Assembly: GCA_030765045.1 (NCBI GenBank)
Contig: CM060961.1
Span: 31,293,305 to 31,357,304, forward strand
Length of the DNA stretch: 64,000 nucleotides
From: Tenodera sinensis
Taxonomy: Eukaryota > Arthropoda > Insecta > Mantodea > Mantidae
Direction: 5' to 3'
Shown: positions 9,784 through 21,610 of the stretch, in pieces
Numbering within the stretch: the first letter of the stretch is position 1
Layout: each line of letters begins with the position of its first letter
Program-made: the position numbers and the translations under genes
The notes under the pieces: model-generated
What the model was told of the DNA's origin: nothing
Database searches by the model: none
What the model saw: the letters and a program-made list of their open reading frames with translations, nothing else

Positions 9784-10097
9784 ATCCCACCGCCAGTGAC
9801 AACATAGGAAACTAACCTGCACCATTAAAGACATTACACTAAATCTTGTAAAATTAAACATAACCCATACTACCTCATGGGTAAATCCGTAATTAAACGG
9901 ATAGGTACTGTGGCCACCTTACCATCCGCCTGGGTTAACCCAGGCAGCTCGTACTCACTCCTGGACTCCTGGACTTTTTCATCCTGAAGATGGCCATGAA
10001 GTCTACAATGGCTGAAAGCTCAACCTTTATATATCTAACACGGCTGATCCCCTGTGAAGCCTTGATCCACACATAGTTTTTGCTGTTCTACCATACC

Positions 10098-10440
10098 ACT
10101 AAAAGAATGAAGAGCACATGACTTGCATTTTATTTAACAAAATTCATGCTGAAAAATCTCAAAATTGCTTCCCACTTCTTTTTCCATTAGAAGTGGTTTT
10201 TTGCGATGGTACTTTTTACTCCTTTCCTAAAGACTGTGTATAAAGTTTCCATTTTTCTTGCATAACCACCCTTAAAAGAATGAAGGAGCAACATTTATAC
10301 TTTCATTTAACCAAAGTATTGAACAGTCCGACCCATTTATGCTGAGGATCCTCAAAATTGCCTCCTGCTGAACATTTCCACTCCATCTTTCATTAGTAGT
10401 TTCTTTTTTGCAATACAGTATTTGCCCTAAAATCCTAAAA
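10098..10440. repeat. Two imperfect tandem units of about 170 bp
   Basis: Words such as AAAAGAATGAA, CTCAAAATTGC and TTCATTAGNAGT recur with a spacing of about 170 bp (10098 and 10272). A partial third unit lies at 2290-2362, on the other side of the 7.7-kb insertion. The nest therefore landed within a short tandem repeat. Confidence 0.5.
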
Positions 10441-10531
10441 CACACACACACATGGACACACCCCACACCCACCACCACACCACCACCACGTCATGTCACC
10501 ACACCACAACCCCACACATACCACACACATT
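10438..10531 (+). repeat. CA/CCA-rich low-complexity tract
   Basis: Almost pure A and C with CACA and CCACCA runs. No coding meaning is inferred. Confidence 0.8.
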
Positions 10532-10743
10532 CTTTTATGGTGCAGAAAATTGGAACATAGTAAGACAATACCAAAATAAGCATTTTGAGGAGAGGAATAA
10601 GGAGTCTCAAACATTTTTGCTATATTACACTTGTCAACATTAAATCTGTCATATTAGTCTCCAATTGTGAAATCTGCTTATGACATGTCAGGTGTAAACA
10701 AAGTGCACTCTTGTACAGTACTAGTCATCCTTGCTAGTAGATG

Positions 10744-10945
10744 TGTCGGTCTGAGTGGCTCAGTTTGTTAGACGCTGGCCTACTGATTCCAAGGTCATGG
10801 GTTCAAATCTGGCCCTGACTGACAGCTCCATGTCAGTATATTTACTGGCATGTAAAGGAACTCCTGCGGGACAAAATTCCGGCACACCGGCGACACTAAT
10901 ATGATCCTGGCAACTGATTGTTAAACAACAAAATTTAAAAAAAAG
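10744..10945 (+). mobile_element. tRNA-derived SINE, second family
   Basis: A head with A-box-like GAGTGGCTCAGTTTGTTAGA and B-box-like GGGTTCAAATC. The conserved body includes TTTACTGGCATGTAAAGGAA, CTCCTGCGGGAC and AAATTCCGGCAC, then a short A-rich tail. This body is characteristic of a widespread arthropod SINE type. It differs from the palindromic SINE family elsewhere in the window. Nothing was recognised in 10946-11320, the end of the intron. Confidence 0.75.
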
Positions 10946-11320
10946 TGTGTGCTATGAAGTTTCTCATTGTGTGCCAGTACTCATAATTGAGACAGTATGT
11001 GCACACTTGTCTGACTGGCAAATGAAGATGTTTCATAAAGTTAGATTTTAATCATGTTCATGCAATACTCCGTTATTATTATACTGCTTCAGTGACTCCA
11101 TGCTCCTAATCTCAAAATGCTTAGTTTGGCACTGCTTTTCTACAATTTTCTGCACCTGTATATTATACATATAGATTACAGCTCATACTCATAGCCAAGA
11201 CAGTTCAACCCTGTGGGGTGAAGACTGATTAAATCTGAAGACATGTTATAAAAAAAGAATGTTGGATGAAAAAGTCAAACTGTTTTTCAGGTACATATTA
11301 AGCTTTTCATTTTGCTGCAG

Positions 11321-11588
11321 GCTTATTATGGAGGTGAGGCTCGCTGTGATGCAGAAGTTGGAGAGGAGTATGACCCTACAGAGCTGGTATGTGGGGCATG
11401 CAGTGATGTTTCAAGAGCCCAAATGTGTCCCAAACATGGTACTGACTTTCTTGAGTATAAATGTCGATACTGCTGTTCTGTGGCTGTGTTTTTCTGTTTT
11501 GGGACCACACATTTCTGCAATGCTTGTCATGATGACTTCCAGAGGGTTACCAACATTCCACGTCTTGAACTGCCATCTTGTCCTGCTG
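11321..11588 (+). CDS. hiw: highwire/MYCBP2 exon encoding most of the tandem-cysteine domain
   Basis: Opens after TTTGCTGCAG and closes at GCTG|GTATGT (89 codons plus one base). The product runs AYYGGEARCDAEVGEEYDP, then CGACSDVSRAQMCPKHG, then CRYCCSVAVFFCFG, then THFCNACHDDFQRV. This is the zinc-binding TC domain that, in MYCBP2, accepts ubiquitin on one cysteine, relays it to a second, and esterifies threonine. All cysteines and histidines expected in this stretch appear present. The exon is separated from the preceding one by a 10.7-kb intron packed with LINE and SINE insertions, yet shows no disabling change. Confidence 0.95.
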
Positions 11589-11966
11589 GTATGTATTAGT
11601 AAAAAGGATAACTCTTTGGTGGCATTAGCAATTACTAAAATGTTTATTTTTCTAAGAGCTAACACCATTAATTGTTTCTTGTGAAGTCATGGGAAAAAAT
11701 GGAATTTCAAAGCCATCATACAGTGGCCAGCTTATCAAAGACCATTTCTGCCTATGATTTCTTTGATTAATGGATGTAAATAGAAAATTAAGCTTTTGCA
11801 ACAATAATTTATAAAAGCTATATAAAAATAAATGGCAGGGACTAGAGAAAGTCAGTAAATGTGAACACATCAGTGTGTGTTAACACTTCATTTATTGACT
11901 TTCAACTTTTGAACTGTGTAATTTTCATCTTGAACAAAGCATTCACTAATTTGTTTGTATATTTAG

Positions 11967-12082
11967 GGCCAAAAGCAAAGCAGCTAGAAGGAGACGAATG
12001 CCCTCTACATGTAAAACATCCTCCGACTGGCGAAGAATTTGCTTTAGGATGTGGTGTGTGTAGGAATGCACACACTTTCTAA
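11967..12082 (+). CDS. hiw: highwire/MYCBP2 terminal coding exon
   Basis: The acceptor ATTTAG at 11966 restores the phase left by the previous exon (G|GG, Gly). The product continues PKAKQLEGDECPLHVKHPPT, then GEEFALGCGVCRNAHTF, then TAA. This C-terminal Cys/His cluster and the final NAHTF are diagnostic of the family and mark the true protein end. Possible poly(A) signals (AATAAA) lie at about 12524, 12776 and 13158, so the 3' UTR may be 0.4-1.1 kb; none is proven. Confidence 0.95.
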
Positions 12083-12687
12083 TTTTAAGTAACTTTGTTT
12101 CGTGGCTGTATAACCATGACTTTGGTATGTCGGTGTTGGGTCAAGAAAGGCCATTGTGATATCTTTAAACCTATTGGTGCTAGAAACATACTTTGGATGT
12201 AAACTTCTAGCTTTGCTTTTAATATAATTATTTTCTTGTTGAGGCTATTACCTAATGCCACAGCACTCTTTCAGTTGAAAGATTCTTTACCTGTAAATGT
12301 TTCTAAGCTTTTAAAATGGTTATTTAATTTTATTAAAATACAACACAATATGTTCATGATTGCATAAAATGCTCATTCTCCCCTTTTTATTGTGCCCTTC
12401 AAGTGCAATTTTGATTTAAAGTATGAGAGGTCATTGTTTCAGCCATTGTTTGTGAAGCAAGCTGACTGAAGCTGAAAGTTAAAGAACTTAAAAGTCCTCG
12501 CCATCACCAGGGATATAAAAACTAATAAACAAAGATCTTTTCTTTGATGTAAAATATATACAAAAATTGTGTAAAGTATATGTAATAATAGGGAGAAGTA
12601 ATACATATTAAATAGCACAATATTTTAATGTTATTTTCTGATATATAATTATTAAAAAATTATAACTATAAACACACAATGTACCAC
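12083..12687 (+). other. Probable highwire 3' UTR and flank
   Basis: AT-rich DNA without an ORF of note, directly after the highwire stop, with an AATAAA-type hexamer near 12524. Apart from the two hairpins listed next, nothing is recognised up to 13740. Confidence 0.4.
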
Positions 12688-12832
12688 GGGGAACAAAATA
12701 ATTGAGGGCTTTCAGTATTTTCTAAATCCATAAACATTGTACTCCACATACATAATTTGAGTGTTTATTACACAGAAATAAACATGAAATCTGAATATGA
12801 ACATGCAAGGTGCTCAACAAATTTTGTTCCCC
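12688..12832. repeat. 145-bp inverted-repeat (MITE-like) element
   Basis: Starts GGGGAACAAAATAATTGAG and ends with its imperfect reverse complement CAACAAATTTTGTTCCCC. Terminal inverted repeats of about 19 bp around an AT-rich core suggest a miniature element. Confidence 0.55.
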
Positions 12833-13257
12833 ATAGTGAGACCCATATACATATTTCTTATGCACTGCAGTATTGTGTAAAAGAGTAGATTTTATTCTTT
12901 ATATAAGTCAAATTGTTTATATACTTTTTTTTAATTCACAATTCTTTCTCATCAAATGGACAAAGTCCTTAAAGTGATGACAGAACCAAATTAATATTTA
13001 GCCCAACACTGACATAACTTTAAATAATTGTGATTCTGTGGAATATCTAGATCAGGATGTAATGAATGTTGTGTGATGTGAACTATGAAGTTTCTAATTG
13101 CTATTTGTGTTGAATATAAAGTCTAGTACTTTTTTTTAAACTGCAAACTCTTGACTCAAATAAATTTTATGTGCAAGATAGCCTCTTTATTCATTATAGG
13201 CATACCAAATTAATACTGCCTTAAACAACTAAATTTATCTACATCTATGTTTCTATA

Positions 13258-13381
13258 GTACAATGACTGCCAAAGAAAATCTCTCTGCACCTCCAGTTTA
13301 TGTTACAATTTGGTCACACCTTCATATGACAATGTGACATAGGCCAGAGATGCAGAGAGATTTTCTTTGCAGTCATTGTAC
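13258..13381. repeat. 124-bp hairpin element with about 32-bp arms
   Basis: GTACAATGACTGCCAAAGAA at the left is mirrored by the right arm ending CAGTCATTGTAC. The arms match over about 31 of 32 positions with a roughly 60-bp loop. MITE-like; no known family assigned. Confidence 0.65.
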
Positions 13382-13739
13382 ATACATAAGTTAACCTATC
13401 TCAGTGCAAAAATCTACCTTTCTGTTGGCACCATTCCTCTACTAGCCCACTTCCTGGTTGCCTTTACAGCAATCTACCCTAGAGAAAATATATCTTCCTT
13501 GGTTGCCTCAGATTACTTTGCCTTTCTGAGCCTAGTCTTTATAGCAGTTTGTTGTATTAAAAAAGCTTCTTCCTTGGTTGCATCATTCTAGAATAGGGTA
13601 TCTATGCTTATATGGCAATTTGTCCTATAAAACCAATTCTTTTTTTTTTCTCAGCCTATCTGCATGTTTATTAGCTTAGCCTGTTTCCCCAAACTTTCAA
13701 ATGTATGTCTCATATATGTTAGCCTGGTCTGTTTTCCAT

Positions 13740-16430
13740 ACAGCCTAGCTTAGCCTAGCCTAGCAACTATAGGCTATAGCCTTGTTCAGAAAAACTAAGC
13801 CTGTAACTTAGACTAGCACATTACCTAGTCTTGCCTATAGTCTAGCCTAGCTCAGCCCAGCCCAGCCCAGCCTATAGCCTAACCCGACCCAGCCTTGAAA
13901 AGCTAAGCCTGTAACTCAAGACTAGCCCATTACCTAGTCTTGCCTATAGCCTAGCCTAGCTCAGCCCAGACCAGCCTATAGCCTAACCCGACCCAGCCTT
14001 GAAAAGCTAAGCCTGTAACTCAAGACTAGCCCATTACCTAGTCTTGCCTATAGTCTAGTCTAGCACAGCCTATAGCCCAGTGCCTATCCTATCCTATCCT
14101 ATCCTATCCTATAGCCTAGTTCTGAAAAGCTAAGCCTGTAACTCAGACTAGCACATTACCTAGCCTAGCCTAGCCTAGCCTAGCTCAGCTCAGCCCAGAC
14201 CAGTCTATAGCCTAACCCGACCCAGCCTTGAAAAGCTAAGCCTGTAACTCAAGACTAGCCCATTACCTAGTCTTGCCTATAGTCTAGTCTAGCCCAGCCT
14301 ATAGCCCAGTGCCTATCCTATCCTATAGCCTAGTACTGAAAAGCTAAGCCTGTAACTCAGACTAGCCCATTACCTAGCCTTGCCTATAGTCCAGTGCCTA
14401 GCGTAGTCTATAGCCTAGTTCAGAAAAGCTAAGCCTGTAATTTAGACTACCTAATTACCTACTAGCCTAGCACATTACCTAGCCTTGCCTACAGTCTAGC
14501 CTAGCTCAGCCCAGCCTATAGCCTAACCCGACCCAGCCTTGAAAAGCTAAGCCTGTAACTCAAGACTAGCCCCATTACCTAGCCTTGCCTATAGTCTAGT
14601 CCAGCCTATAGCCCAGTGCCTTGCCTAGCCTAGCCTAGCCTATCCTATCCTATAGCCTAGTTCTGAAAAGCTAAGCCTGTAACTCAGACTAGCCCATTAC
14701 CTAGCCTTGCCTATAGTCTAGTATAGTCCAGCCTATAGCCCAGTGCCTAGCCTAGCCTAGCCTATCCTATCCTATAGCCTAGTTCTGAAAAGCTAAGCCT
14801 GTAACTCAGACTAGCCCATTACCTAGCCTTGCCTATAGTCTAGTCTAGCCCAGCCTATAGCCCAGTGCCTAGCCTAGCCTAGCCTAGCCTAGCCTAGCCT
14901 AGCCTAGCCTAGCCTAGCCTAGCCTAGCCTATCCTATCCTATAGCCTAGTACTGAAAAGCTAAGCCTGTAACTCAGACTAGCCCATTACCTAGCCTTGCC
15001 TATAGTCCAGTGCCTAGCGTAGCCTATAGCCTAGTTCAGAAAAGCTAAGCCTGTAATTTAGACTACCTAATTACCTACTAGCCTAGCACATTACCTAGCC
15101 TTGCCTACAGTCTAGCCTAGCCTAGCTCAGCCCAGCCTATAGCCTAATCCGACCCAGCCTTGAAAAGCTAAGCCTGTAACTCAAGACTAGCCCATTAACT
15201 AGCCTTGCCTATAGTCTAGTCCAGCCTATAGCCCAGTGCCTAGCCTAGCCTAGCCTAGCCTAGCCTAGCCTAGCCTAGCCTATCCTATCCTATAGCCTAG
15301 TTCTGAAAAGCTAAGCCTGTAACTCAGACTAGCCCATTAACTAGCCTTGCCTATAGTCTAGCCCAACCTATAACCCAGTGCCTAGCGTAGCCTATAGCCT
15401 AGTTCTGAAAAGCTAAGCCTGTAATTTAGACTACCTAATTACCTACTAGCCTAGCACATTACCTAGCCTTGCCTACAGTCTAGCCTAGCCTAGCTCAGCC
15501 CAGCCTATAGCCTAACCCGACCCAGCCTTGAAAAGCTAAGCCTGTATCTCAAGACTAGCCCATTAACTAGCCTTGCCTATAGTCTAGCCCAGCCTATAGC
15601 CCAGTGCCTAGCCTAGCCTATAGCCTAGTTCTGAAAAGCTAAGCCTGTAATTTAGACTACCTAATTACCTACTAGCCTAGCACATTACCTAGCCTTGCCT
15701 ATAGTCTAGCCTAGCTCAGCCCAGCCTATAGCCTAACCCGACCCAGCCTTGAAAAGCTAAGCCTGTATCTCAAGACTAGCCCATTAACTAGCCTTGCCTA
15801 TAGTCTAGCCCAGCCTATAACCCAGTGCCTAGCCTAGCCTAGCCTATAGCCTAGTTCTGAAAAGCTAAGCCTGTAATTTAGACTACCTAATTACCTACTA
15901 GCCTAGCACATTACCTAGCCTTGCCTATAGTCTAGCCTAGCTCAGCCCAGACCAGCCTATAGCCTAACCCGACCCAGCCTTGAAAAGCTAAGCCTGTAAC
16001 TCAAGACTAGCCCATTACCTAGCCTTGCCTATGGTCTAGTCTAGCCCAGCCTATAGCCCAGTGCCTAGCCTAGCCTAGCCTAGCCTAGCCTAGCCTAGCC
16101 TATCCTACCCTATAGCCTAGTTCTGAAAAGCTAAGCTTGTAACTCAGACTAGCCTATAGCCTAGTTCTGAAAAGCTAAGCCTGTAATTTAGACTACCTAA
16201 TTACCTACTAGCCTAGTACATTACCTAGCCTTGATTATAGTCTAGCCTAGCTCAGCCTATAGCCTAACCCGACCCGACCCGACCCGACCCGACCCGACCC
16301 GACCCGACCCGACCCGACCCCACCCAGCCTTGAAAAGCTAAGCCTGTAACTCAGACTAGCCCATTACCTAGCCTTGCCTATAGTCTAGTCTAGCCCAACC
16401 TATAGCCTAGCCTAGTCTAGCCCCTGCTTT
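13740..16430. repeat. Satellite of CCTAG/CCTAT pentamers with a higher-order unit
   Basis: About 2.7 kb of tandem DNA. A recurring module (GAAAAGCTAAGCCTGTAACT, an ACTAGCCCATTACCTAG-like box, a TGCCTATAGTCTAG box) returns roughly every 85-165 bp. The spacers are expanding and contracting pentamer runs: CCTAG (for example 14870-14925 and 15237-15275), CCTAT (14085-14113) and GACCC/CCCGA (16264-16320). At least 22 modules can be counted, in two main types (TAACTCA versus TAATTTAGACTACC). The array is all one orientation and lies between the convergent 3' ends of highwire and FAM161A. No coding function. Confidence 0.9.
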
Positions 16431-16656
16431 TTTTCCTAACACGCAACTACAGAATATATTTTATAACTTTAGGAAGAGTTTCTGAAGTGGAAAATTGTGC
16501 CGGTTATATCAGTCTGCTGAGTTTGTTATACAAGCCTGAAGAATTGAGCTGATGGACATCCATATCACAGAGATCTTAAAAGCACTCTTCTTATAATGAA
16601 AGTGCTATGGTAACCTATACACTTTGCAAATGCAGAAATTATTATCTACAAATATA

Positions 16657-16784
16657 ACAAATATCTTAAGAGACTATAAGCTTCACTTATCTTATTATTT
16701 GCTGCAAGTTCTTAAAATGTGTTTAATTTCAAGAACTTGCAGCAAATACTAAGATAAGTGAAGCTTATAGTCTAAGATATTTGT
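16657..16784. repeat. Hairpin member of the TAAGCTTCACTTATCTTA repeat family
   Basis: Arms of about 55 bp (ACAAATATCTTA at one end, its complement at the other) around a 16-nt loop. The family word GCTTCACTTATCTTA also occurs at about 17115, 25090 and 39097 (as CTCCACTTATCTTAGTA). A tail at 16785-16850 carries the GCTTCACTGTTAAC end of the family. Confidence 0.65.
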
Positions 16785-17048
16785 TATGTTTGTATATTTG
16801 TATTGCTTCACTGTTAACTTTAGTTTTTCATTATATAAGCAGAAATTATTGTTGATAGAAACTTTGAAACTATAACTAAAAGTGGCGGATCCAGATTAGA
16901 CATGATAAAATATGGTCATAAAGCTAAAGTTGCTCCATGCTTTGCATACACCCCTTTCAGTAGTTGTCACAACATCAACCTGGGGATGCTGGCCTCCTGA
17001 TGAGTGACAGAAACATTTATTTTTACTTATATATGCGAAAGTAAATAG

Positions 17049-17145
17049 CTAATGAAGCTATTAACAGTGAAGTAACAAGATTCTAAAGTAAGAACAAATT
17101 AGAAACTAAAAACTTCACTTATCTTAGTATTATTTGCTATATAGT
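17049..17145. repeat. Half-copy of the same foldback family
   Basis: GAAGCTATTAACAGTGAAG, then CTAAAGTAAGAACAAATTAG and CTTCACTTATCTTAGTA. The neighbouring stretches 16851-17048 and 17146-19583 hold no gene or repeat that I can support beyond AT-rich intergenic DNA. Confidence 0.55.
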
Positions 17146-19583
17146 ATTTATTGTGTTAAATAGATTAGCAACTCGGTGCTTTACTTATCTTATTAATGCA
17201 AGGTTTTGAACAGAATATGTTGAAATTCATAGGCAGAAAATCTAAATAGATTTTTTATAGGATAAATTCTGAACACAGAATAGGAGAGCTGAAAATGTTA
17301 TTGGTTTAACAGTCAGATCTACTTTGATGTAAAAACTGTTCTTGATAAGTGAGTGAAATGGGACCCTCTAGGTTACCCAACATTGGTACTACCCATTACA
17401 ATATGGAGGTGCATTGTACTTGGCTACCAAGGAAAATAGCTTTTCTGCACTTCATTTTCAGTCAACAATAAAAATGAAGTAGAAAAACATTCACTGTCTT
17501 TAATGCTTATTCTTCCTAGTTCAGGCAGAAGACAAGTAATTCAGAGCTTTTTACCCTAAAAGTAATGGGATCTTGGTTAAATAAGGATCCTTCCACATCA
17601 TTAAAATATGGCTTCTACAGTAAAAAAGACATTTAAAAATTTGCTACATAAATTTACAGCAAATAGCTTCTAGGCAGTAAATATGTGGAAGAAAATGTCT
17701 TGAGTTATAGTAGACATTGTACATACTAGTCAGCAAAGCTTACATGTATGGTAAGTGTGGGGTAAAAACTCTAACAAACACTTGCTGTTTCAGACATGTC
17801 ATCATGGCAATCCTGCGTTTAGTCACCACAATACCATAAATTTTTTTTCAGGCAAGAATAACAGTTACATCTTACAATTATCTTTAGCTTTCTTTCACAG
17901 AAATAATGTATGCATAGTTGGGACCATTCATTCTTGAAAAGACTGTTATGTTTGCTGCATTAACATTCTTTAATATCTCTAAAAGAATCCAAAATAAAAT
18001 CTGTGCTCTTGTAGTTCACAAATGCAAAGCATGCTTTATACCCAAATAAAATACCAAAGCTGTAATAATTGCTCCATTTACCATATATTAAATTCACTAA
18101 ATTCCACTAATCTATTAGAGTGTAAACTGTAAACATTACTTCTTTAATATTAAAGGTAAGTTTTATTTAAACTATCCTTACTTTAGAGCATTAGGACATG
18201 TTTCAGCAACAATTGTTTCCATCTTCAGCTAACATCTGACTGACTGATAGATGTGGATGTTGTGTTGTCCGCTTTCCCATAGTCCAGCACCCTTCATAAA
18301 TAATTTTTCCCCTTTTTCCTTTCAAAAGAAGGGTACTTGCCCTAACTTTGGTTGTGATGGTGCCAGCGCCTCGTTAGGCATGAGTTAAGTGTGCCCGAGC
18401 ACATAAGAAAGTTGGAGAGTGCTGCTATAGACCATAGATGGGGAGAAATGTCACAATGTATAATTTCCCCTGTCTGCTCTGCTACACACTGGTTAGCTAT
18501 CAGGCCGCAACCCCGCTGTTATCTATCTGATCAGAATAAGTCAGTCCCTCAATGGTGGAATCATGTTACATAACAAGGTAAACAGATACTTCAAAGCCAA
18601 ATGAGAACATAAGTGCTTTTGTGTTCCTAGTAAGAACAAAACTTTGTATTTGTTATAAGTGATGTTAAGTGTTTTAATCTGACTCAGTTTTCATTATAAC
18701 CAATAAATCATGTTTCTATTCTGTTTTGCCATTGCACGCATTGAGGCTTACCTTGTTTGTAAAAACATGTGTATTTGTAAGCAAACAGAACCGAAAAAGA
18801 GAAGTGGTCTTCATTTGGTGACAGGCTAAGTGATGAGGGTAAATACTCGATTGCATTCTTGTCACCCCTCTTCTCTATGCCTGCTATAGACTGTGGAGGT
18901 TTCTGGTAGTGGTGATATGAACTTGCTCTTGGACCTGCCTCACAGTCTCTGATTACTAAGATGCTTCCATCCCCTTTTGATAAAATATTCAGCACCATGT
19001 GTACCTGCCACAGCTGCTCCCAAGGGTTGCACCCTAGTGTTATCTTCGTGTTGTGAAGTCCTTGTTCTGGTTCATGACTTTACTTGACCTTCAACGCTTG
19101 CCTCTGCTCTCTCACTTGTTCTCACATAGGCACCTCCCACTTACTATTGACTGTGTACTAAAATCTCCCTAGCTCCAAACATCCAATCCAGCCACTGCTA
19201 TGTCACCCTTCTCAAACCATCTGTCAGCTATGTGATGGTGAAATTCATTTTGATAGTGACAGTAATGTACTTATTTACATTATCTCTGCTTCTCACATCA
19301 CTCCATATGTCATTGTTTGTTCTCTGTGTTATTCTTACATCATCTCTTTTTCATGACTACCTACTCCCTTCTCCCCTCTCCTTCACTTCTCCTGTTTCTC
19401 TCAAACTTTGCTTGTGATGAAGCTGTGTCATAATTTGCAGTTCCTATTTAATCCTCCTATCAACATTGTCAACCCTCTTATAGATGCCTTTCTTCCGTGA
19501 TGTCTGGCTTTTTTCATTTCTTGTGTTAGTGTACCTCTTATTTCTCTATCTTGTTTGCTGTAATCCTCTTCAATGAATTTTTT

Positions 19584-19900
19584 TTAACCTTGCTTTGCCT
19601 TATTACTTAGAATTTTCCATTTATCAACTGTCGCCAGTTTTACTACTATGGGTCTTGAGTTTACTCCTCGTCTTCCTACTCTGAAAGAATAAATTATCTC
19701 CCGTCCTTTTAATTCTAATTTCAGTTTATTCCTTATGAGCTCTTCTACTTGTTGCCAGCCCCTTGTCCCTCTTCCTTTCACCATCCAAGCATAATTAAAT
19801 TCCTCTTTTATTCACTTTTTCAACCCTTACTGTGTTAATATTTGGTTTAGTTCTACCACTTTTTCTCCTATTTTTCTTTCAAAATTTTCTTTTTTATTTC
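19584..19900 (-). pseudogene. L1-type LINE ORF1 relic
   Basis: Reads on the - strand as a lysine-rich helical stretch (IDKRLIKNMEEIKKKILKE, with a break) followed by GWQQVEELIRNKLKLELKG, SFRVGRRGVNSRPIVVKLAT and DKWKILSNKAKQ. This pattern (coiled coil, then an RRM-like 'RPIVVKL' strand, then 'K..IL..A') is that of L1/Transposase_22-like ORF1 RNA-binding proteins. Stops separate the parts. No attached RT was seen, so it is a fragment. Confidence 0.55.
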
Positions 19901-20780
19901 TTCCATGTTTTTAATCAATCGTTTATCTATTCTCCTTTTCTTCATGTGCACACAACTTGTTTTAGTATTGACCTTCCATCTCCATTTAAAATCTAAATAT
20001 TGTGTAAACATTATGACAAACCCAGAACATCCATCTTTTAGACAGCAAGGCATGTCCTTCAGTACTAGTAGGAGCATGATTGATAGTAGAAAAGAGGGGA
20101 TCACTCCCAAAGCATCTGATAAGATTAATCCAGAAAAATGGCATAGCTTTGAGACTTACCTCCATCTCCCTTGTGCAAAGTATAAAGCTTCCGGAAGAAG
20201 GTTGGCTACAAACAGAAGTGTACTCACAGTGGCAGCAGGATGGTTGTTATAGAAGACAAGTCCTGTGTTCAATGGTTAGTAAGCATCCAGAAGAGAGAAG
20301 AGGAGTCCTGTGTTTAACACTCCAGCGAGTGAAGCAGAAGGAAGAAAAGGCCCCTTCACACATGATTCACTATACTGCTATGTACAAAGAAAGAAAAGTG
20401 AAGTTATAGTGAAAACTGAGTAGTCACAGTATGTTAGAACCTGGGATATCAAGCTTCCCTTCAGGCTCCTTAGGGAAACCTGAAACAATTCTGGGTTTTT
20501 CTTTTATAACAGCAAAACTTCAAACAAAGTAAAGCTTTGCTCTGTTCATTTTAAAACCGAATTTGCTAATACTCCTAATACAAAGCGATAAAAGAATATT
20601 TGTGCATAGCAAGGCAGCAAAAATGGTTGGTTAATAGAAACATTGTAACTGTGAGCATCAAAAAAGTATGTTTAAACATTTAAACTTTTGAATATTAAAA
20701 CAGCTATACAAGTGCAGCAACAGCAGTGCCACCTCTGCTATATGTAAGTAAGTTTTGCTGACATCTAGTACAAGAAATTT

Positions 20781-21209
20781 TTACCCTTGTATTGGAGTTT
20801 CATTGTCATTACTCTTTCTTGAAATTTCTTCTTCTATGCTTTCCAAAGATTCATTTTCATCCTTTTCTTTTTCTTCTATGCAGCTACCTTCTTTAGGTTC
20901 TTCGGTGTCTGTTGGTTTTTCCTCTGATGCTCTTCTTTCTTCTACCACTTTGCTCACAACCTCTGCACTTTTTTGATCTTCATAACCATGTTCACTAGAA
21001 CACTCAATAGTTTCTGGTGTTTCGCTGATAGAAACTTTCAGTCCCACCTTAGATTCTTTATCTTCAGATATATCACTTTTCCCAGCTTCATCTACAATCT
21101 CTTCTTCTTCATATAGATCAGGAGTGGTTGGAACAGATGCAATTCTGATGTTAGGACCTATTCTTCCTCTAGATTTCTTCAAGCTTTTCTCTCTCAACAT
21201 CTGATTCAT
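20781..21209 (-). CDS. FAM161A: FAM161A-like terminal exon (acidic C-terminus)
   Basis: After a CTTCTTAG acceptor the exon opens in phase 0 with MNQMLREKSLKKSRGRIGP and runs 142 codons to TAA. The preceding exon ends in phase 0 at LFERQSQ, so the junction reads FERQSQ-MNQML, as expected where FAM161 proteins continue after their conserved 'LFE' motif. The rest is highly acidic (EEEEIVDEA, KDENESLESIEEE), like the Glu-rich tail of FAM161A. The internal methionine is not a start. The intron before it is 13.3 kb. Confidence 0.72.
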   Translation of the reverse strand: MNQMLREKSLKKSRGRIGPNIRIASVPTTPDLYEEEEIVDEAGKSDISEDKESKVGLKVSISETPETIECSSEHGYEDQKSAEVVSKVVEERRASEEKPTDTEEPKEGSCIEEKEKDENESLESIEEEISRKSNDNETPIQG

Positions 21210-21610
21210 CTAAGAAGAGAAGAAAATATTCATTTATTAATAAATAATACAAACTATCTTTGCACTTAATATGTTTAAAACATAAATGCTTGTCATAATT
21301 TAACTCTGAAGGTGAATTAATAAGTCACAAACATCAGCATACTCCATCCATTTTAATTTTCATGCTGCTGCATTTCTGGAAGGTGACAACATGAGTCAGC
21401 TGGAAGATAGCCAATATGCAGTATTCCATGGTCAACAATTAGTGGACTGCAGCCAATGCAAGATGGCAGTTGTACAAGAGTGTACCTGGCTATTATTATC
21501 ATTATTACGATGATGACAATGATTATCTGCTTACACAATTGTACAAGTTTGAAGCATTGTTACAATATGTTACGACTCATCCAATCTCATTTACGTAAGA
21601 TACAGAGAAC

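Larger units (their letters stand above)
2365..10073. mobile_element. 7.7-kb nested insertion bounded by 94-bp inverted repeats
   Basis: The sequence at 2396-2489 is the inverted counterpart of 9974-10067 (both 94 bp, roughly 88 percent alike). Outside both ends lies TAGTTTTTGCTGT (2352-2364 and 10074-10086), a plausible 13-bp TSD, although the left end carries about 30 extra bases before the inverted repeat. The interior holds a Jockey LINE on the - strand (2491-7807) and a dead Jockey RT between direct repeats (8011-9783). The class of the outer element is unknown; no transposase of its own was found. Confidence 0.55.

Noticed and set aside
11312..11320. An upstream extension of the highwire TC exon in the open frame
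   Set aside because: TTTGCTGCAG gives a clear acceptor and the family protein continues exactly at the next codon.
13740..16430. Interstitial telomere or CRISPR-like array
   Set aside because: Canonical TTAGG runs are absent and spacers are themselves repeats; this is a satellite, not a telomere or CRISPR.
18391..18998. Short ORFs in the gap between highwire and FAM161A
   Set aside because: No similarity to known proteins, no repeats or splice signals that support them.
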